Source: 1162T-S-0a-05 sp050299435 (GTDB lineage: Bacteria > Pseudomonadota > Gammaproteobacteria > Pseudomonadales > Cellvibrionaceae). Taken from it: 41,015 bases of DNA. How positions within the stretch are numbered: position 1 is the stretch's first letter; each line of letters begins with the position of its first letter. Below the pieces are notes generated by a model that was not told where the DNA came from, made no database searches, and saw only the letters and a list, made by a program, of their open reading frames with translations. The stretch is from positions 1 through 41,015 of the forward strand of contig JBNKVX010000028.1 in the NCBI GenBank assembly GCA_050299435.1, in the 5' to 3' direction. The position numbers were made by a program, and so were the translations under genes. This document shows, one piece after another, positions 15,322-24,638 of this stretch.

Positions 15322-18300
15322 AAGTCACGCAATGGATGGAAATGAAGCGGTTGCTTCTGTGGCATTTCGATTGAATGAGGTGTGCTGTATATACCCAATT
15401 ACACCTTCATCGCCTATGGGTGAATATGCGGATCAGTGGTCTTGTTCAGAGAAAAAAAATATTTGGGGAAATATTCCTACGGTTTATGAAATGCAAAGTG
15501 AAGGTGGGGCAGCAGGTGCATTACATGGAGCGCTTCAAACCGGATCACTCACGACAACTTTTACGGCGTCTCAAGGTCTGTTATTGATGATTCCCAACAT
15601 GTATAAGATTGCTGGTGAATTGACTTCAGCAGTCATGCATGTTGCTGCACGTAGTTTGGCCGCGCAAGGGCTTTCAATTTTTGGTGATCATTCGGATGTG
15701 ATGGCGGTACGCAGCACAGGATTTGCCATGCTGTGTTCAAACACACCACAACAGGCCCACGATATGGCGGCAATTGCCCAGGCCGCGAGCCTGGAAAGTC
15801 GGCTACCTATTCTGCATTTTTTTGATGGCTTTCGAACATCTCACGAAATCAACACGGTTGAAGTTCTTGAGGATGACGATCTTCGGTTCTTGATCGACGA
15901 TGACAAACTTATTGCGCACCGTGAACGTGCGCTTTCTCCCGATCGACCCTGTATGCGAGGCACAGCGCAAAATCCAGACATTTATTTTCAAGGTAGAGAA
16001 AGTGTCAATCCGTTTTACAGTGAAATGCCAGCTATTGTTCAAAAGACGATGGATAAATTTGCAGCGCGCACGGGTCGCGCTTATAAATTATTTCAATATT
16101 TTGGTCATGAAGAAGCAGAGAATGTTCTTGTTTTAATGGGCTCTGCTTGTGAGACGGTGTGTGAAACGGTGAATGAGTTGTTGGCAGAGGGGAGAAAGTG
16201 CGGTGTCTTACAAGTTCACTTGTTTCGTCCTTTTTCAATTCAACATTTCATTGAAGCTTTACCTGCTAAAGTAAAAAATATCGCTGTTTTGGATCGTACC
16301 AAAGAGCCAGGTTCGAGCGGCGAACCTTTATATCTAGATGTTGTGAATGCTTTTTTTGAGTCGCAAGAGCGAAAAAACGAATCACTTCCCAAAGTGATTG
16401 GTGGCCGCTATGGATTGTCATCCAAGGAGTTTACGCCGGCGATGGTTAAAGCCGTCTTTGATGAGTTGGAAAAGAGTAAACCAAAAAATCATTTCACAGT
16501 AGGAATTAATGATGATCTAAGTGGAAGCAGTCTGGAGTATGACATTCATTTTAACATCGAAGATCCGGAAACATTTAATGCTTTATTTTATGGTTTAGGA
16601 TCAGATGGTACTGTGGGAGCCAATAAAAACAGTATTAAGATACTTGGCGAGGAATCGGGCTTATTTACTCAGGCCTATTTTGTATATGATTCAAAGAAAT
16701 CCGGTTCACAGACAATTTCACATCTACGTTTCGGCAAGCGGCCTATACGTTCAACTTATTTAATCCAGCGCGCCCAATTTGTTGCCTGTCATCATTTTGA
16801 ATTCATCAAAAAGCAGGATGTATTGAAGCATGCAGCTGAAGGAGCTGTATTTCTGCTAAATGCCCCTTATTCCGAAGATGCGGTTTGGCAGCAACTTCCC
16901 AGCAGTATGCAAAAAGCGATAGCAAGTAAAAAAATTCAGTTTTATGTGATTGATGCTACGCGTGTTGCGAAGGAGGTGGGCTTGGGTTCAAGAACCAATA
17001 CCATTATGCAAACCTGTTTTTTTGTTATCTCTGGTATTTTAGAGAAAGATAAGGCGATTGCGAAAATAAGAAAATCGATTGAGGAAACCTATAGTAAAAA
17101 AGGTGAAAAAATTGTTGATATGAATTTCAAAGCGGTAGATGCGGCTTTGAAAAATTTACGATGTGTTGATTATCTTAAGCAAGCTGAAAGCGCACCCATT
17201 TCCCTTGTGGAGTTAATTGATCCAGTACCTGAATCTGCACCAGAATTTGTTCGAAAGGTCACGGGGCGCATGATGGCGGGCGAAGGAGACTTAATTCCAG
17301 TGAGTGAAGTTCCAGCGGATGGTACCTACCCAACCGCCACTTCAAAATGGGAGAAACGTAATATTGCAAGCCAGGTCCCTGAGTGGGACCCACTTACTTG
17401 TGTGCAGTGTGGGAATTGCAGTTTCGTTTGCCCCCACAGCGTCATTCGTACACGCTTTTACAATGAGGCTTATTTGGAACAGGCGCCTGCGGGCTTTAAA
17501 TCGGCAGCGATTGACGCACGTGGTTATCCAGAAGTTAAATACAGTTTGCAAGTCTACACAGAAGATTGCACCGGTTGTGGGTTGTGTGTAGAAGTTTGCC
17601 CGGTTTCGCACCCTGACAAACCTGAGCAAAAAGCCATTAACCTGGTGGATAATCTAGCCAGTGAAACAAACAAGTCGTGCATAACTTTTTTTGAGTCCTT
17701 GCCTTTGCCAGCACGTAAGGATATCAACTATTCCACAGTGAAAGGTGTGCAATTTCTTGATCCTCTTTTTGAATTTCCAGGTGCTTGCGCGGGCTGCGGA
17801 GAAACGCCGTATCTAAAGCTGGCTTCTCAATTATTTGGTGACCGTATGTTAGTCGCGAACGCGACGGGTTGCTCTTCAATATACGGTGGCAATTTACCTA
17901 CTACACCCTGGACAAAAAATGCAGATGGCAGGGGGCCGGCCTGGAGTAATTCACTCTTTGAGGACAACGCCGAATTTGGTTTGGGTTTTCGTTTAAGTGT
18001 GGACGCGCAAACACGAATGGCGACGCAGCATTTAAGTTCAATGAAAGCCGAACTCTGCCAGGTAGAACCACGTATTAATGAGGATTTTCTGTATCGTTTG
18101 ATTTCAGCTGAGCAAGTGACGGAATCGCAAATTCAAGCTCAACGTGAACGTGTTGCACTTTTAAAATCAGTGCTTGCCAATATTCAGAGTGATATTGCCA
18201 GGCAACTCTTATCTTTGGCAGATTGTTTTGTTCGCAAAAGTGTTTGGATAGTCGGTGGTGATGGCTGGGCTTATGATATTGGTTCATCCGGCCTGGATCA

Positions 18301-18976
18301 CGTGCTCGCAAGCGGTCGAGATGTGAATATTCTGGTGATGGATACGGAGGTGTATTCCAACACCGGCGGTCAGATGTCCAAGGCAACACCGCTTGGAGCT
18401 GTTGCTAAATTTGCATCAATGGGCAAACAAGTGAGCAAGAAAGATCTGGCTCTGCAAGCGATTGCCTATGGCAACGTTTATGTTGCACGTGTTGCAATCG
18501 GTGCGAATCCTCAGCAGACCTTATTGGCAATGAGAGAGGCGGAGGCTTATTCTGGCACCTCAATCATTCTTGCGTACAGCCATTGTATTGCTCACGGAAT
18601 TGATATGAGAAAAGGTCTGGAACAGCAAAGACTGGCGGTGGAAAGTGGGTATTGGCCGCTGCTGCGCTTTAATCCTGCCGTGCGCACCCACGATGGCTTT
18701 AATAATACCAATCCCTTCATTCTGGATTCGCGCCGACCCTCAATACCCTTCCGAGACTATGCATACAATGAGTTGCGATACAGCATGTTGCAGCATTCCC
18801 ATCCCGAAAAAGCCAAGGAATTATTGCAGTTAGCGGAGCGTAACGTGCTCAGTCACTGGGCAGTTTATGAGGAAATGGCGACACGTAATCCACATGATTT
18901 TATTCAAGCGGCGTCAATTTGTTCCATCGGCGAGCATGAGCGTGAAAGTTATCTGGAAAACATGCATGAGAACTGA
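15308..18976 (+). CDS. nifJ: Single-chain pyruvate:ferredoxin (flavodoxin) oxidoreductase
   Basis: A 1222-residue homodimer-type PFOR that interconverts pyruvate + CoA with acetyl-CoA + CO2 and reduced ferredoxin/flavodoxin. Domains in order: pyrimidine-binding domain I (IYPITPSSPMGEYADQW near residue 32), domain II/III region with GSACETVCETVNELL and DRTKEPGSSGEPLYLDV, the gamma domain FGLGSDGT-like segment YGLGSDGTVGANKNSIK near 429, a 2x4Fe-4S ferredoxin domain (CVQCGNCSFVCP near 698 and CTGCGLCVEVCP near 755), the proximal cluster motif ACAGCGETPYLKL near 827, and the TPP-binding domain GGDGWAYDIG...NTGGQMSKATPLG near 980-1025. ATG 15308 overlaps the preceding gene by 14 bp. The enzyme is oxygen-labile in most organisms. 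Both catabolic and reductive directions are possible; the adjacent ppsA hints at the latter. Confidence 0.96.
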   Translation: MSTNKSHAMDGNEAVASVAFRLNEVCCIYPITPSSPMGEYADQWSCSEKKNIWGNIPTVYEMQSEGGAAGALHGALQTGSLTTTFTASQGLLLMIPNMYKIAGELTSAVMHVAARSLAAQGLSIFGDHSDVMAVRSTGFAMLCSNTPQQAHDMAAIAQAASLESRLPILHFFDGFRTSHEINTVEVLEDDDLRFLIDDDKLIAHRERALSPDRPCMRGTAQNPDIYFQGRESVNPFYSEMPAIVQKTMDKFAARTGRAYKLFQYFGHEEAENVLVLMGSACETVCETVNELLAEGRKCGVLQVHLFRPFSIQHFIEALPAKVKNIAVLDRTKEPGSSGEPLYLDVVNAFFESQERKNESLPKVIGGRYGLSSKEFTPAMVKAVFDELEKSKPKNHFTVGINDDLSGSSLEYDIHFNIEDPETFNALFYGLGSDGTVGANKNSIKILGEESGLFTQAYFVYDSKKSGSQTISHLRFGKRPIRSTYLIQRAQFVACHHFEFIKKQDVLKHAAEGAVFLLNAPYSEDAVWQQLPSSMQKAIASKKIQFYVIDATRVAKEVGLGSRTNTIMQTCFFVISGILEKDKAIAKIRKSIEETYSKKGEKIVDMNFKAVDAALKNLRCVDYLKQAESAPISLVELIDPVPESAPEFVRKVTGRMMAGEGDLIPVSEVPADGTYPTATSKWEKRNIASQVPEWDPLTCVQCGNCSFVCPHSVIRTRFYNEAYLEQAPAGFKSAAIDARGYPEVKYSLQVYTEDCTGCGLCVEVCPVSHPDKPEQKAINLVDNLASETNKSCITFFESLPLPARKDINYSTVKGVQFLDPLFEFPGACAGCGETPYLKLASQLFGDRMLVANATGCSSIYGGNLPTTPWTKNADGRGPAWSNSLFEDNAEFGLGFRLSVDAQTRMATQHLSSMKAELCQVEPRINEDFLYRLISAEQVTESQIQAQRERVALLKSVLANIQSDIARQLLSLADCFVRKSVWIVGGDGWAYDIGSSGLDHVLASGRDVNILVMDTEVYSNTGGQMSKATPLGAVAKFASMGKQVSKKDLALQAIAYGNVYVARVAIGANPQQTLLAMREAEAYSGTSIILAYSHCIAHGIDMRKGLEQQRLAVESGYWPLLRFNPAVRTHDGFNNTNPFILDSRRPSIPFRDYAYNELRYSMLQHSHPEKAKELLQLAERNVLSHWAVYEEMATRNPHDFIQAASICSIGEHERESYLENMHEN

Positions 18977-19051
18977 TTTAGGACAATAAGCAATAAGCGC
19001 CAGACCTTAAACTTGAATCAGAAATCTATGTTTGAATCGGAGGTGAGGTCA

Positions 19052-21484
19052 GTGGCTAAAGCCAAATGTGTTTTGTGGTTTACGGAACTCAAAATTGAAG
19101 ATGTGCCTTTGGTGGGTGGCAAAAATGCCAGCTTGGGTGAGATAACGCAATCTCTCCAGCAAAAAGGTATCCCGGTTCCTCCCGGTTTTGCTATTACGGC
19201 AAAGGTTTATCGAGACTTTATCGAGCAAAACAAGCTAGAAGAGGCAATTGCTTTGCAGCTTAAGAAGCTGTCCGGCGGTGAGCAAACGCTGGCGGAAACC
19301 GGGTCAGCTATTCGGCGTTTAATTCGAAGCGGCAGTTTCAACGAAATACAAATTGCAGAAATCAAAGAAGCCTACCAGCAATTGTGTCGGGAAACTGGCA
19401 AAGAAAACTGTGATGTTGCGGTGAGAAGCTCCGCCACAGCGGAAGATTTACCGGAAGCCAGTTTTGCAGGTCAGCAAGAAAGTTATCTGAATATTTGTGG
19501 TCTGGAAAATTTGTTGGAAGCGGCGCGACTTTGCATGGCTTCGCTTTATACCAACCGCGCCATAGCCTATCGCGAGGAGCGTGGCTTTGCACATGAACAG
19601 GTTGCGCTTTCAGTCGGTGTGCAGCAAATGGTACGTTCAGATATTGGCAGTGCAGGCGTTATGTTTACCCTGGATACTGAAAGTGGTTTCAGGGATGCAA
19701 TATTAATTAACGGATCCTGGGGCTTGGGTGAATCGGTGGTAAAAGGCAGTGTTAACCCGGACAAATTTATGGTCTTTAAACCGCTGCTTAAAAAAGCGGG
19801 TTGTGCTCCGATAATTGAGAGAACTTTAGGTTCAAAATTGGAAAAAATGGTTTATGCCAATAGCATAGATCACAAACATTCTGATGAAGCGACTATCGTT
19901 GTCCAAACTAAGAAAAAAGAACGGCAAAGTTTTGTTCTTTCTGACGAAGAAGTGTTGCAAGTAGCGCGTTGGGGTGTGGCAATTGAAGAACATTACGGTC
20001 GACCTATGGATATCGAATGGGCAAAGGACGGAGAAACAGGTCGGATATATATTGTTCAAGCTCGTCCGGAGACCATTGAATCACAAAAAGATCACGCAGT
20101 ATTCTTAAGCTATGAATTAAAAGAAACATCTAAATTGCTTTTGCAGGGCTCCAGTGTGGGCAGTGCGATTTCGAATGGAAAAATTTGCCGCCTGGATAAT
20201 CCGCAAGACAGTGAGGATTTTCCTGAAGGAGCGATTTTAGTGACTGACCGGACTGATCCCGATTGGGTGCCGGTTATGCGTAAAGCGGCGGGTATTATTA
20301 CGAATAGCGGTGGGGCCACCAGTCACGCGGCTATCGTGAGTCGTGAATTAAAAGTGCCAGCCATCGTTGGAACTGGAAACGGAACAGAAGTTTTAACAGA
20401 AGGCATGCAAGTGACAATGGATTGTGCTCAGGGCTCGGTTGCGAATATTTACGAAGGCTGTTTGAAATATGAAACACGCGAAATTCATGTAGACCAAGTC
20501 GAGGATACTCGTACCGGGATGATGATCAATGTCGCTATGCCAGACGGTGCAATTCACTGGTGGCAATTGCCAACTGCGGGTATTGGTTTGGCACGTATTG
20601 AATTTATAATTTCTAGCCAAATTCGTATTCACCCCATGGCATTACTGCATCCAGAAAAAATAAAAAGCAAAAAAGTGTTAGCGAAAATTAATGAACTCAC
20701 CGAAGGTTATGAAGATAAATCTGAAGTTTTTGTTGATCAATTGGCTATAGGCATAGCGAAAATTGCCGCTTCATGTTATCCCAAACCTGCGATTGTGCGA
20801 TTGTCTGATCTGAAATCCAATGAGTATCGTGGCTTGCTGGGAGGCGAGTATTTTGAGTTGGACGAAGATAACCCGATGCTTGGTTTACGCGGTGCTTCGC
20901 GTTACTACCATGAAAATTACCGTGAAGCATTTCAACTCGAATGTAAAGCGGTTAAACGTGCTCGAGAGGAACTGGGATTTGACAATGTTATTGTTATGAT
21001 TCCTTTTTGTCGCACGCCGAAAGAAGCGGATCGTGTATTGGAAGAAATGGAAAAAGTCGGATTGAAACGTCACAAAAATGGCTTACAGGTTTACGTCATG
21101 TGTGAAATTCCTTCCAATGTCATTTTGGCAGAACAGTTTTCTGAACGTTTTGATGGTTTTTCAATTGGTAGTAACGACTTAACTCAGCTGGTTTTGGGAA
21201 TCGATCGAGATTCCAATGAATTGCGTTACTTGTTTGATGCGCGTGATGAAGCCGTAAAACGGATGGTGTCCCAAGTGATTTCGGTCGCACATAAGTATGG
21301 ACGCAAGGTGGGGATTTGCGGTCAGGCACCCTCTGATCATCCAGAGTTTGCTGAATTTCTGGTTGAATGTGGCATAGACACCATTTCATTGAATCCAGAC
21401 TCCTTTGTGCAAGGCAGTAAACATATCGCGCTGGCCGAAAAAAAATATCAAGAGCTCAATAATGTCCACCGCCAGGAAGCTTAA
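19052..21484 (+). CDS. ppsA: Phosphoenolpyruvate synthase
   Basis: An 810-residue enzyme converting pyruvate + ATP + water to PEP + AMP + phosphate. The N-terminal ATP-grasp-like domain begins LVGGKNASLGEI and contains VRSSATAEDLPEASFAGQQESYLN. The swivelling phosphohistidine domain has TNSGGATSHAAIVSREL near residue 420. The C-terminal PEP/pyruvate TIM barrel ends with GICGQAPSDHPEFAEFL. I chose GTG 19052, preceded by GGAGG at 8 bp; ATG 19028 and TTG 19013 in the same frame have no Shine-Dalgarno, though a 19028 start cannot be excluded. It begins 75 bp after the PFOR gene, the largest gap in the long rightward operon, so an internal promoter is possible there. Its 3' end overlaps the next gene by 23 bp. 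Confidence 0.95.
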   Translation: MAKAKCVLWFTELKIEDVPLVGGKNASLGEITQSLQQKGIPVPPGFAITAKVYRDFIEQNKLEEAIALQLKKLSGGEQTLAETGSAIRRLIRSGSFNEIQIAEIKEAYQQLCRETGKENCDVAVRSSATAEDLPEASFAGQQESYLNICGLENLLEAARLCMASLYTNRAIAYREERGFAHEQVALSVGVQQMVRSDIGSAGVMFTLDTESGFRDAILINGSWGLGESVVKGSVNPDKFMVFKPLLKKAGCAPIIERTLGSKLEKMVYANSIDHKHSDEATIVVQTKKKERQSFVLSDEEVLQVARWGVAIEEHYGRPMDIEWAKDGETGRIYIVQARPETIESQKDHAVFLSYELKETSKLLLQGSSVGSAISNGKICRLDNPQDSEDFPEGAILVTDRTDPDWVPVMRKAAGIITNSGGATSHAAIVSRELKVPAIVGTGNGTEVLTEGMQVTMDCAQGSVANIYEGCLKYETREIHVDQVEDTRTGMMINVAMPDGAIHWWQLPTAGIGLARIEFIISSQIRIHPMALLHPEKIKSKKVLAKINELTEGYEDKSEVFVDQLAIGIAKIAASCYPKPAIVRLSDLKSNEYRGLLGGEYFELDEDNPMLGLRGASRYYHENYREAFQLECKAVKRAREELGFDNVIVMIPFCRTPKEADRVLEEMEKVGLKRHKNGLQVYVMCEIPSNVILAEQFSERFDGFSIGSNDLTQLVLGIDRDSNELRYLFDARDEAVKRMVSQVISVAHKYGRKVGICGQAPSDHPEFAEFLVECGIDTISLNPDSFVQGSKHIALAEKKYQELNNVHRQEA

Positions 21485-23054
21485 ATTGCATTTGGGGGAA
21501 CGCGAATTGCAGATGCAGGCCAAGCTTGTAAAGAATTTGCAGTCTCCCATATGTTTTCCACACAAAGTAGAAAAAATCGAAGTTATTGAAACCCATATTT
21601 CATGGGTGATTCTTACAGGGAAATATGCGTATAAAATCAAAAAATCGCTCGATTTGGGATTTCTGAACTTTTCCAATCTGGATTTGCGTCGTTATTTTTG
21701 TGAAGAAGAGCTAAGGTTGAATAAGCGTTTTTCTCCTGCTTTATACCTGGATGTAATACCCATAACAGGAGACTTTGAAGCACCTGAGATAAATGGAAAT
21801 GGCGAGATACTTGAGTATGCTGTACTCATGGGAGAATTTCCCAGAGCTATGTTATTTTCACATTTATTGAAGCGAGGCGAGCTGGATCGAGATTTGATTA
21901 AGAAAGCGGCCGTCAATTTGTCTGCATTTCATGAACGTGCTGAAGCCTGTCAAGTGAGCGAAGAAACTTACATGCAGGCACTTGAAGATTCCGTCAGAGA
22001 AAATTTTAAACAAATTCGGGGTTTAGGTGTATTTTCTCAAGAAGAAGATGCTCAGCTTAGCCATCTGGAGAATTGGACGGAAAATCAACTGAAGTCACTA
22101 AATGCTTTTTTCAGGCAGCGTTACCAGAATGCGAAGGTGAGGGAATGTCACGGTGATTTACACTTGGAAAACATTACCCTTATTGATCAGCAGCCTGTAT
22201 TTTTTGACTGTATTGAATTTAGTTCTGCTTTGAGAAATATCGATGTGTTTTCCGAGCTGGCTTTTCTTATTATGGATCTTGAATATTTCGGGAAAACAGC
22301 ACTTTCTAATAATTTGCTGAATCACTATTTGAATTTCAGTGGGGATTTTTCCGGTTTGAAATGTCTGCGCTTCTTTAAGGTCTATCGTGCTATGGTAAGG
22401 GCAAAGGTAAACCGTATTCGTCAGGAACAGGAAGATCTCTCAGAAGCAACAAAGCTGAAGCTGTATTCACAATTTGTTACCTACCTGCAATTGGCCAATA
22501 GATTTACAAGTGGGGAAAATCCCAGTTTAAGTATCACTTGCGGTTTCTCCGGATCGGGAAAATCGAGCCATTGCAAAAAACTGTCTGAGGGGACGGGGGC
22601 TTTACATATTAGATCAGATGTGGAGCGCAAGCGCTTATTTGGACTTAAACCTAATCAAAGTAGCGGCTCTGCAATTAATAAAGGAATTTACACTGAAAAA
22701 GCCAATCAACATACCTATGCCGAACTACTTTCTCTGGCTCGCTTTGTTTTAGAGGCAGGGTATCCGCTTATTGTTGATGCGACATTTCTTGAAAGAAAGA
22801 ACAGGTTAGCATTCTTGAATCTCGCCAGAGAATATGCGATTAATTTTCAAATTCTATATTGTCAAGCGAGCCCAGCCGAAATTGAAAGGCGCTTAATGCA
22901 ACGTAAAAAACGGTCACAAAGTCAAAATAAGGTTCAATCAACCTCGGAAGCTGATATCGATGTATATCAGCATCAACTTGAAAAATTTGAAGCGTTTAGC
23001 GAAGAAGAGCTGTGTTTTGTTACTGAAGTAGGGACGGGGGATACAGTCACTTAG
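21462..23054 (+). CDS. Fusion of aminoglycoside-phosphotransferase-like kinase and P-loop nucleotide kinase
   Basis: A 530-residue two-domain protein (COG2187-like then COG0645-like). The N-terminal ~340 residues have the protein-kinase/APH fold, with the Brenner-type catalytic motif CHGDLHLENITL near residue 230 and the metal-binding FFDCIEFSSALRNIDV near 245. The C-terminal ~170 residues are an AAA/adenylylsulfate-kinase-like P-loop domain with Walker A GFSGSGKSSHCKK near 362 and IVDATFLERKNR near 440. Substrates are unknown, and nothing here supports antibiotic resistance despite the family name. It overlaps ppsA by 23 bp and ends 1 bp before hydB. I take ATG 21462; a start at 21405 would overlap ppsA further with no homologous sequence. 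Confidence 0.85.
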   Translation: MSTARKLKLHLGERELQMQAKLVKNLQSPICFPHKVEKIEVIETHISWVILTGKYAYKIKKSLDLGFLNFSNLDLRRYFCEEELRLNKRFSPALYLDVIPITGDFEAPEINGNGEILEYAVLMGEFPRAMLFSHLLKRGELDRDLIKKAAVNLSAFHERAEACQVSEETYMQALEDSVRENFKQIRGLGVFSQEEDAQLSHLENWTENQLKSLNAFFRQRYQNAKVRECHGDLHLENITLIDQQPVFFDCIEFSSALRNIDVFSELAFLIMDLEYFGKTALSNNLLNHYLNFSGDFSGLKCLRFFKVYRAMVRAKVNRIRQEQEDLSEATKLKLYSQFVTYLQLANRFTSGENPSLSITCGFSGSGKSSHCKKLSEGTGALHIRSDVERKRLFGLKPNQSSGSAINKGIYTEKANQHTYAELLSLARFVLEAGYPLIVDATFLERKNRLAFLNLAREYAINFQILYCQASPAEIERRLMQRKKRSQSQNKVQSTSEADIDVYQHQLEKFEAFSEEELCFVTEVGTGDTVT

Positions 23055-23055
23055 A

Positions 23056-24162
23056 ATGGGGGAAGTATTTTATTTAGATAATTTGGATTGTTTAGTTCAA
23101 TGTGTGCTTGAACAGGGCTATGAGTTGTATGGTCCACGCGTCAATAACGAAACGCTTGTGTTCGGGCCAATCCAGGATGCCGCTGCCTTGCCAAAAGGCT
23201 ATAGCGATGAACAGGAAGGTGGTCACTATCGCTTGATCAATAATGGCGACGACAGTTATTTTAATTACGTAGTTGGGCAAGACACTTGGAAGCGCTTTTT
23301 ATTCAGAAATGAAGAGTTGATATTTACATCACGGGTCGAAGAAGGGCAAGTCATCTTTAAGAGCGCCGTCGCACCTGTCACTAAGAAGGCATTTTTAGGA
23401 ATTCGTTCTTGCGAACTTGAAGCAATTCATATTCAAGATAAGGTGTTTATTGACGGTGATTTCAAGGATATACGTTACGCGAATCACCGTGAAGACTTAT
23501 TGCTTATCGCAGTAAATTGCACCCGTTCTGCAGCAACCTGTTTTTGTGCATCGCTGGATACGGGTCCGCGAGTGAAAAATGGATTTGATTTAGTGATTAC
23601 AGAAGTCACTGAAACCCCTATGAAATATATTCTGGAAGTGGGCAGTGAACGCGGACAACAACTCATTTCAGGTTTGGGTCTTAAATCTGCAGGAAAGGAA
23701 TTAGTGAATCAAGCCGCTGACCAAATCAGTCAGGCAGCACAGTCTCAAACACGTCGTTTAGACAAGAATAAAATCAAAGACCTGTGTTATTCCAATATGG
23801 GTAACGATAGTTTCTGGCAAGATATTTCGGATCGTTGTTTGAATTGTGCCAATTGCACTCAAGTGTGTCCAACGTGTTTTTGTTCAACAGTTGAAGATCA
23901 GACAAGCTTAAGTGGAGTAGAAGCAAAACAAGTTCGATATTGGGATAGTTGCTTTAATTTGGAACATTCACATCTTGCGGGCGGAAGTGTAAGAGTTTCG
24001 CGAAGCTCTCGATATAGACAATGGTTTACACATAAACTTGCTACATGGCAGGATCAATTTGATACTTTGGGTTGCACAGGTTGTGGACGGTGTATTACAT
24101 GGTGTCCCGTTGGAATTGATATTACTGAAGAAGCAAGAAGGCTGGATGAGATAGATTCATGA
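23056..24162 (+). CDS. hydB: [NiFe]-hydrogenase (group 3b type) beta subunit, 4Fe-4S ferredoxin-like
   Basis: A 368-residue iron-sulfur protein. The N-terminal two thirds (FLGIRSCELEAIHIQDKVFI, CTRSAATCFCASLDTGP) match the HydB/sulfhydrogenase beta family. The C-terminus carries a cysteine-rich cluster CLNCANCTQVCPTCFC near residue 263 and CTGCGRCITWCPVGID near 335. It relays electrons between the HydA/HydD hydrogenase core and the HydG flavoprotein. Gene order B-(cNMP)-G-D-A matches the BGDA order known for Pyrococcus sulfhydrogenase-type enzymes. It starts 1 bp after the fusion kinase gene and overlaps the next start by 4 bp (ATGA). Confidence 0.92.
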   Translation: MGEVFYLDNLDCLVQCVLEQGYELYGPRVNNETLVFGPIQDAAALPKGYSDEQEGGHYRLINNGDDSYFNYVVGQDTWKRFLFRNEELIFTSRVEEGQVIFKSAVAPVTKKAFLGIRSCELEAIHIQDKVFIDGDFKDIRYANHREDLLLIAVNCTRSAATCFCASLDTGPRVKNGFDLVITEVTETPMKYILEVGSERGQQLISGLGLKSAGKELVNQAADQISQAAQSQTRRLDKNKIKDLCYSNMGNDSFWQDISDRCLNCANCTQVCPTCFCSTVEDQTSLSGVEAKQVRYWDSCFNLEHSHLAGGSVRVSRSSRYRQWFTHKLATWQDQFDTLGCTGCGRCITWCPVGIDITEEARRLDEIDS

Positions 24163-24638
24163 GTGACAAAGACATTCAAAACGCTTTGGCTGCACATCCA
24201 TTTTTGTTAGGTTTAGACCAGAAGTACTTGCTGCGAATCGCAAGTGTGTGTGAGCGGCGACTTTACAAAAAAGATGACTACCTAATGCGATTTAACCAAG
24301 CGGCCAACTATTTTTACTTGCTGGAACAAGGAACGGTCGAATTAATCAATCACGTGGCTGGACATTTTGATGATCCTTTGGAAACAATAAGCGGAAATAA
24401 CGTACTGGGCTGGTCGTGGTTACTCGAACCCTATCGCTGGCATTTCGATGTGAAAGCAAAAACAAATTTGTCTGGTTTGCTTGTTCACACTGAAATCTTT
24501 AAAGCTGAGATGCAGACAGATCCAGGCTTTGGGGCTGAAATGTATAAGAGATTTATTAAAGTGATCGTTGAACGCCTGCAAGCTGCGCGATTACAAGCGA
24601 TGGATATTTATGCGCCTCCACCAGGGGTGTTGTTGTGA
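24159..24638 (+). CDS. Cyclic-nucleotide-binding-domain-like protein inside the hydrogenase operon
   Basis: A 159-residue soluble protein made almost entirely of a CRP/cNMP-binding beta-barrel: LGLDQKYLLRIASVCERRLYKKDDYLMRFNQAANYFYLLEQGTVELIN, then a helix at the end (MYKRFIKVIVERLQAARLQAMD). There is no helix-turn-helix, so it is not a CRP-type transcription factor. The usual phosphate-binding cassette (GE-x-A-L...R-x-A) is replaced by VLGWSWLLEPYRWHFDVKA, so classical cAMP binding is uncertain. Overlapping starts and stops on both sides (ATGA with hydB, GTGA with hydG) indicate co-production with the hydrogenase. I infer a regulatory or structural subunit. Confidence 0.85.
   Translation: MSDKDIQNALAAHPFLLGLDQKYLLRIASVCERRLYKKDDYLMRFNQAANYFYLLEQGTVELINHVAGHFDDPLETISGNNVLGWSWLLEPYRWHFDVKAKTNLSGLLVHTEIFKAEMQTDPGFGAEMYKRFIKVIVERLQAARLQAMDIYAPPPGVLL

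Noticed and set aside
21462..23054. Aminoglycoside resistance gene.
   Set aside because: Only the kinase fold is shared with APH enzymes; the fusion to a P-loop domain and the ppsA/hydrogenase context point to metabolism or regulation.
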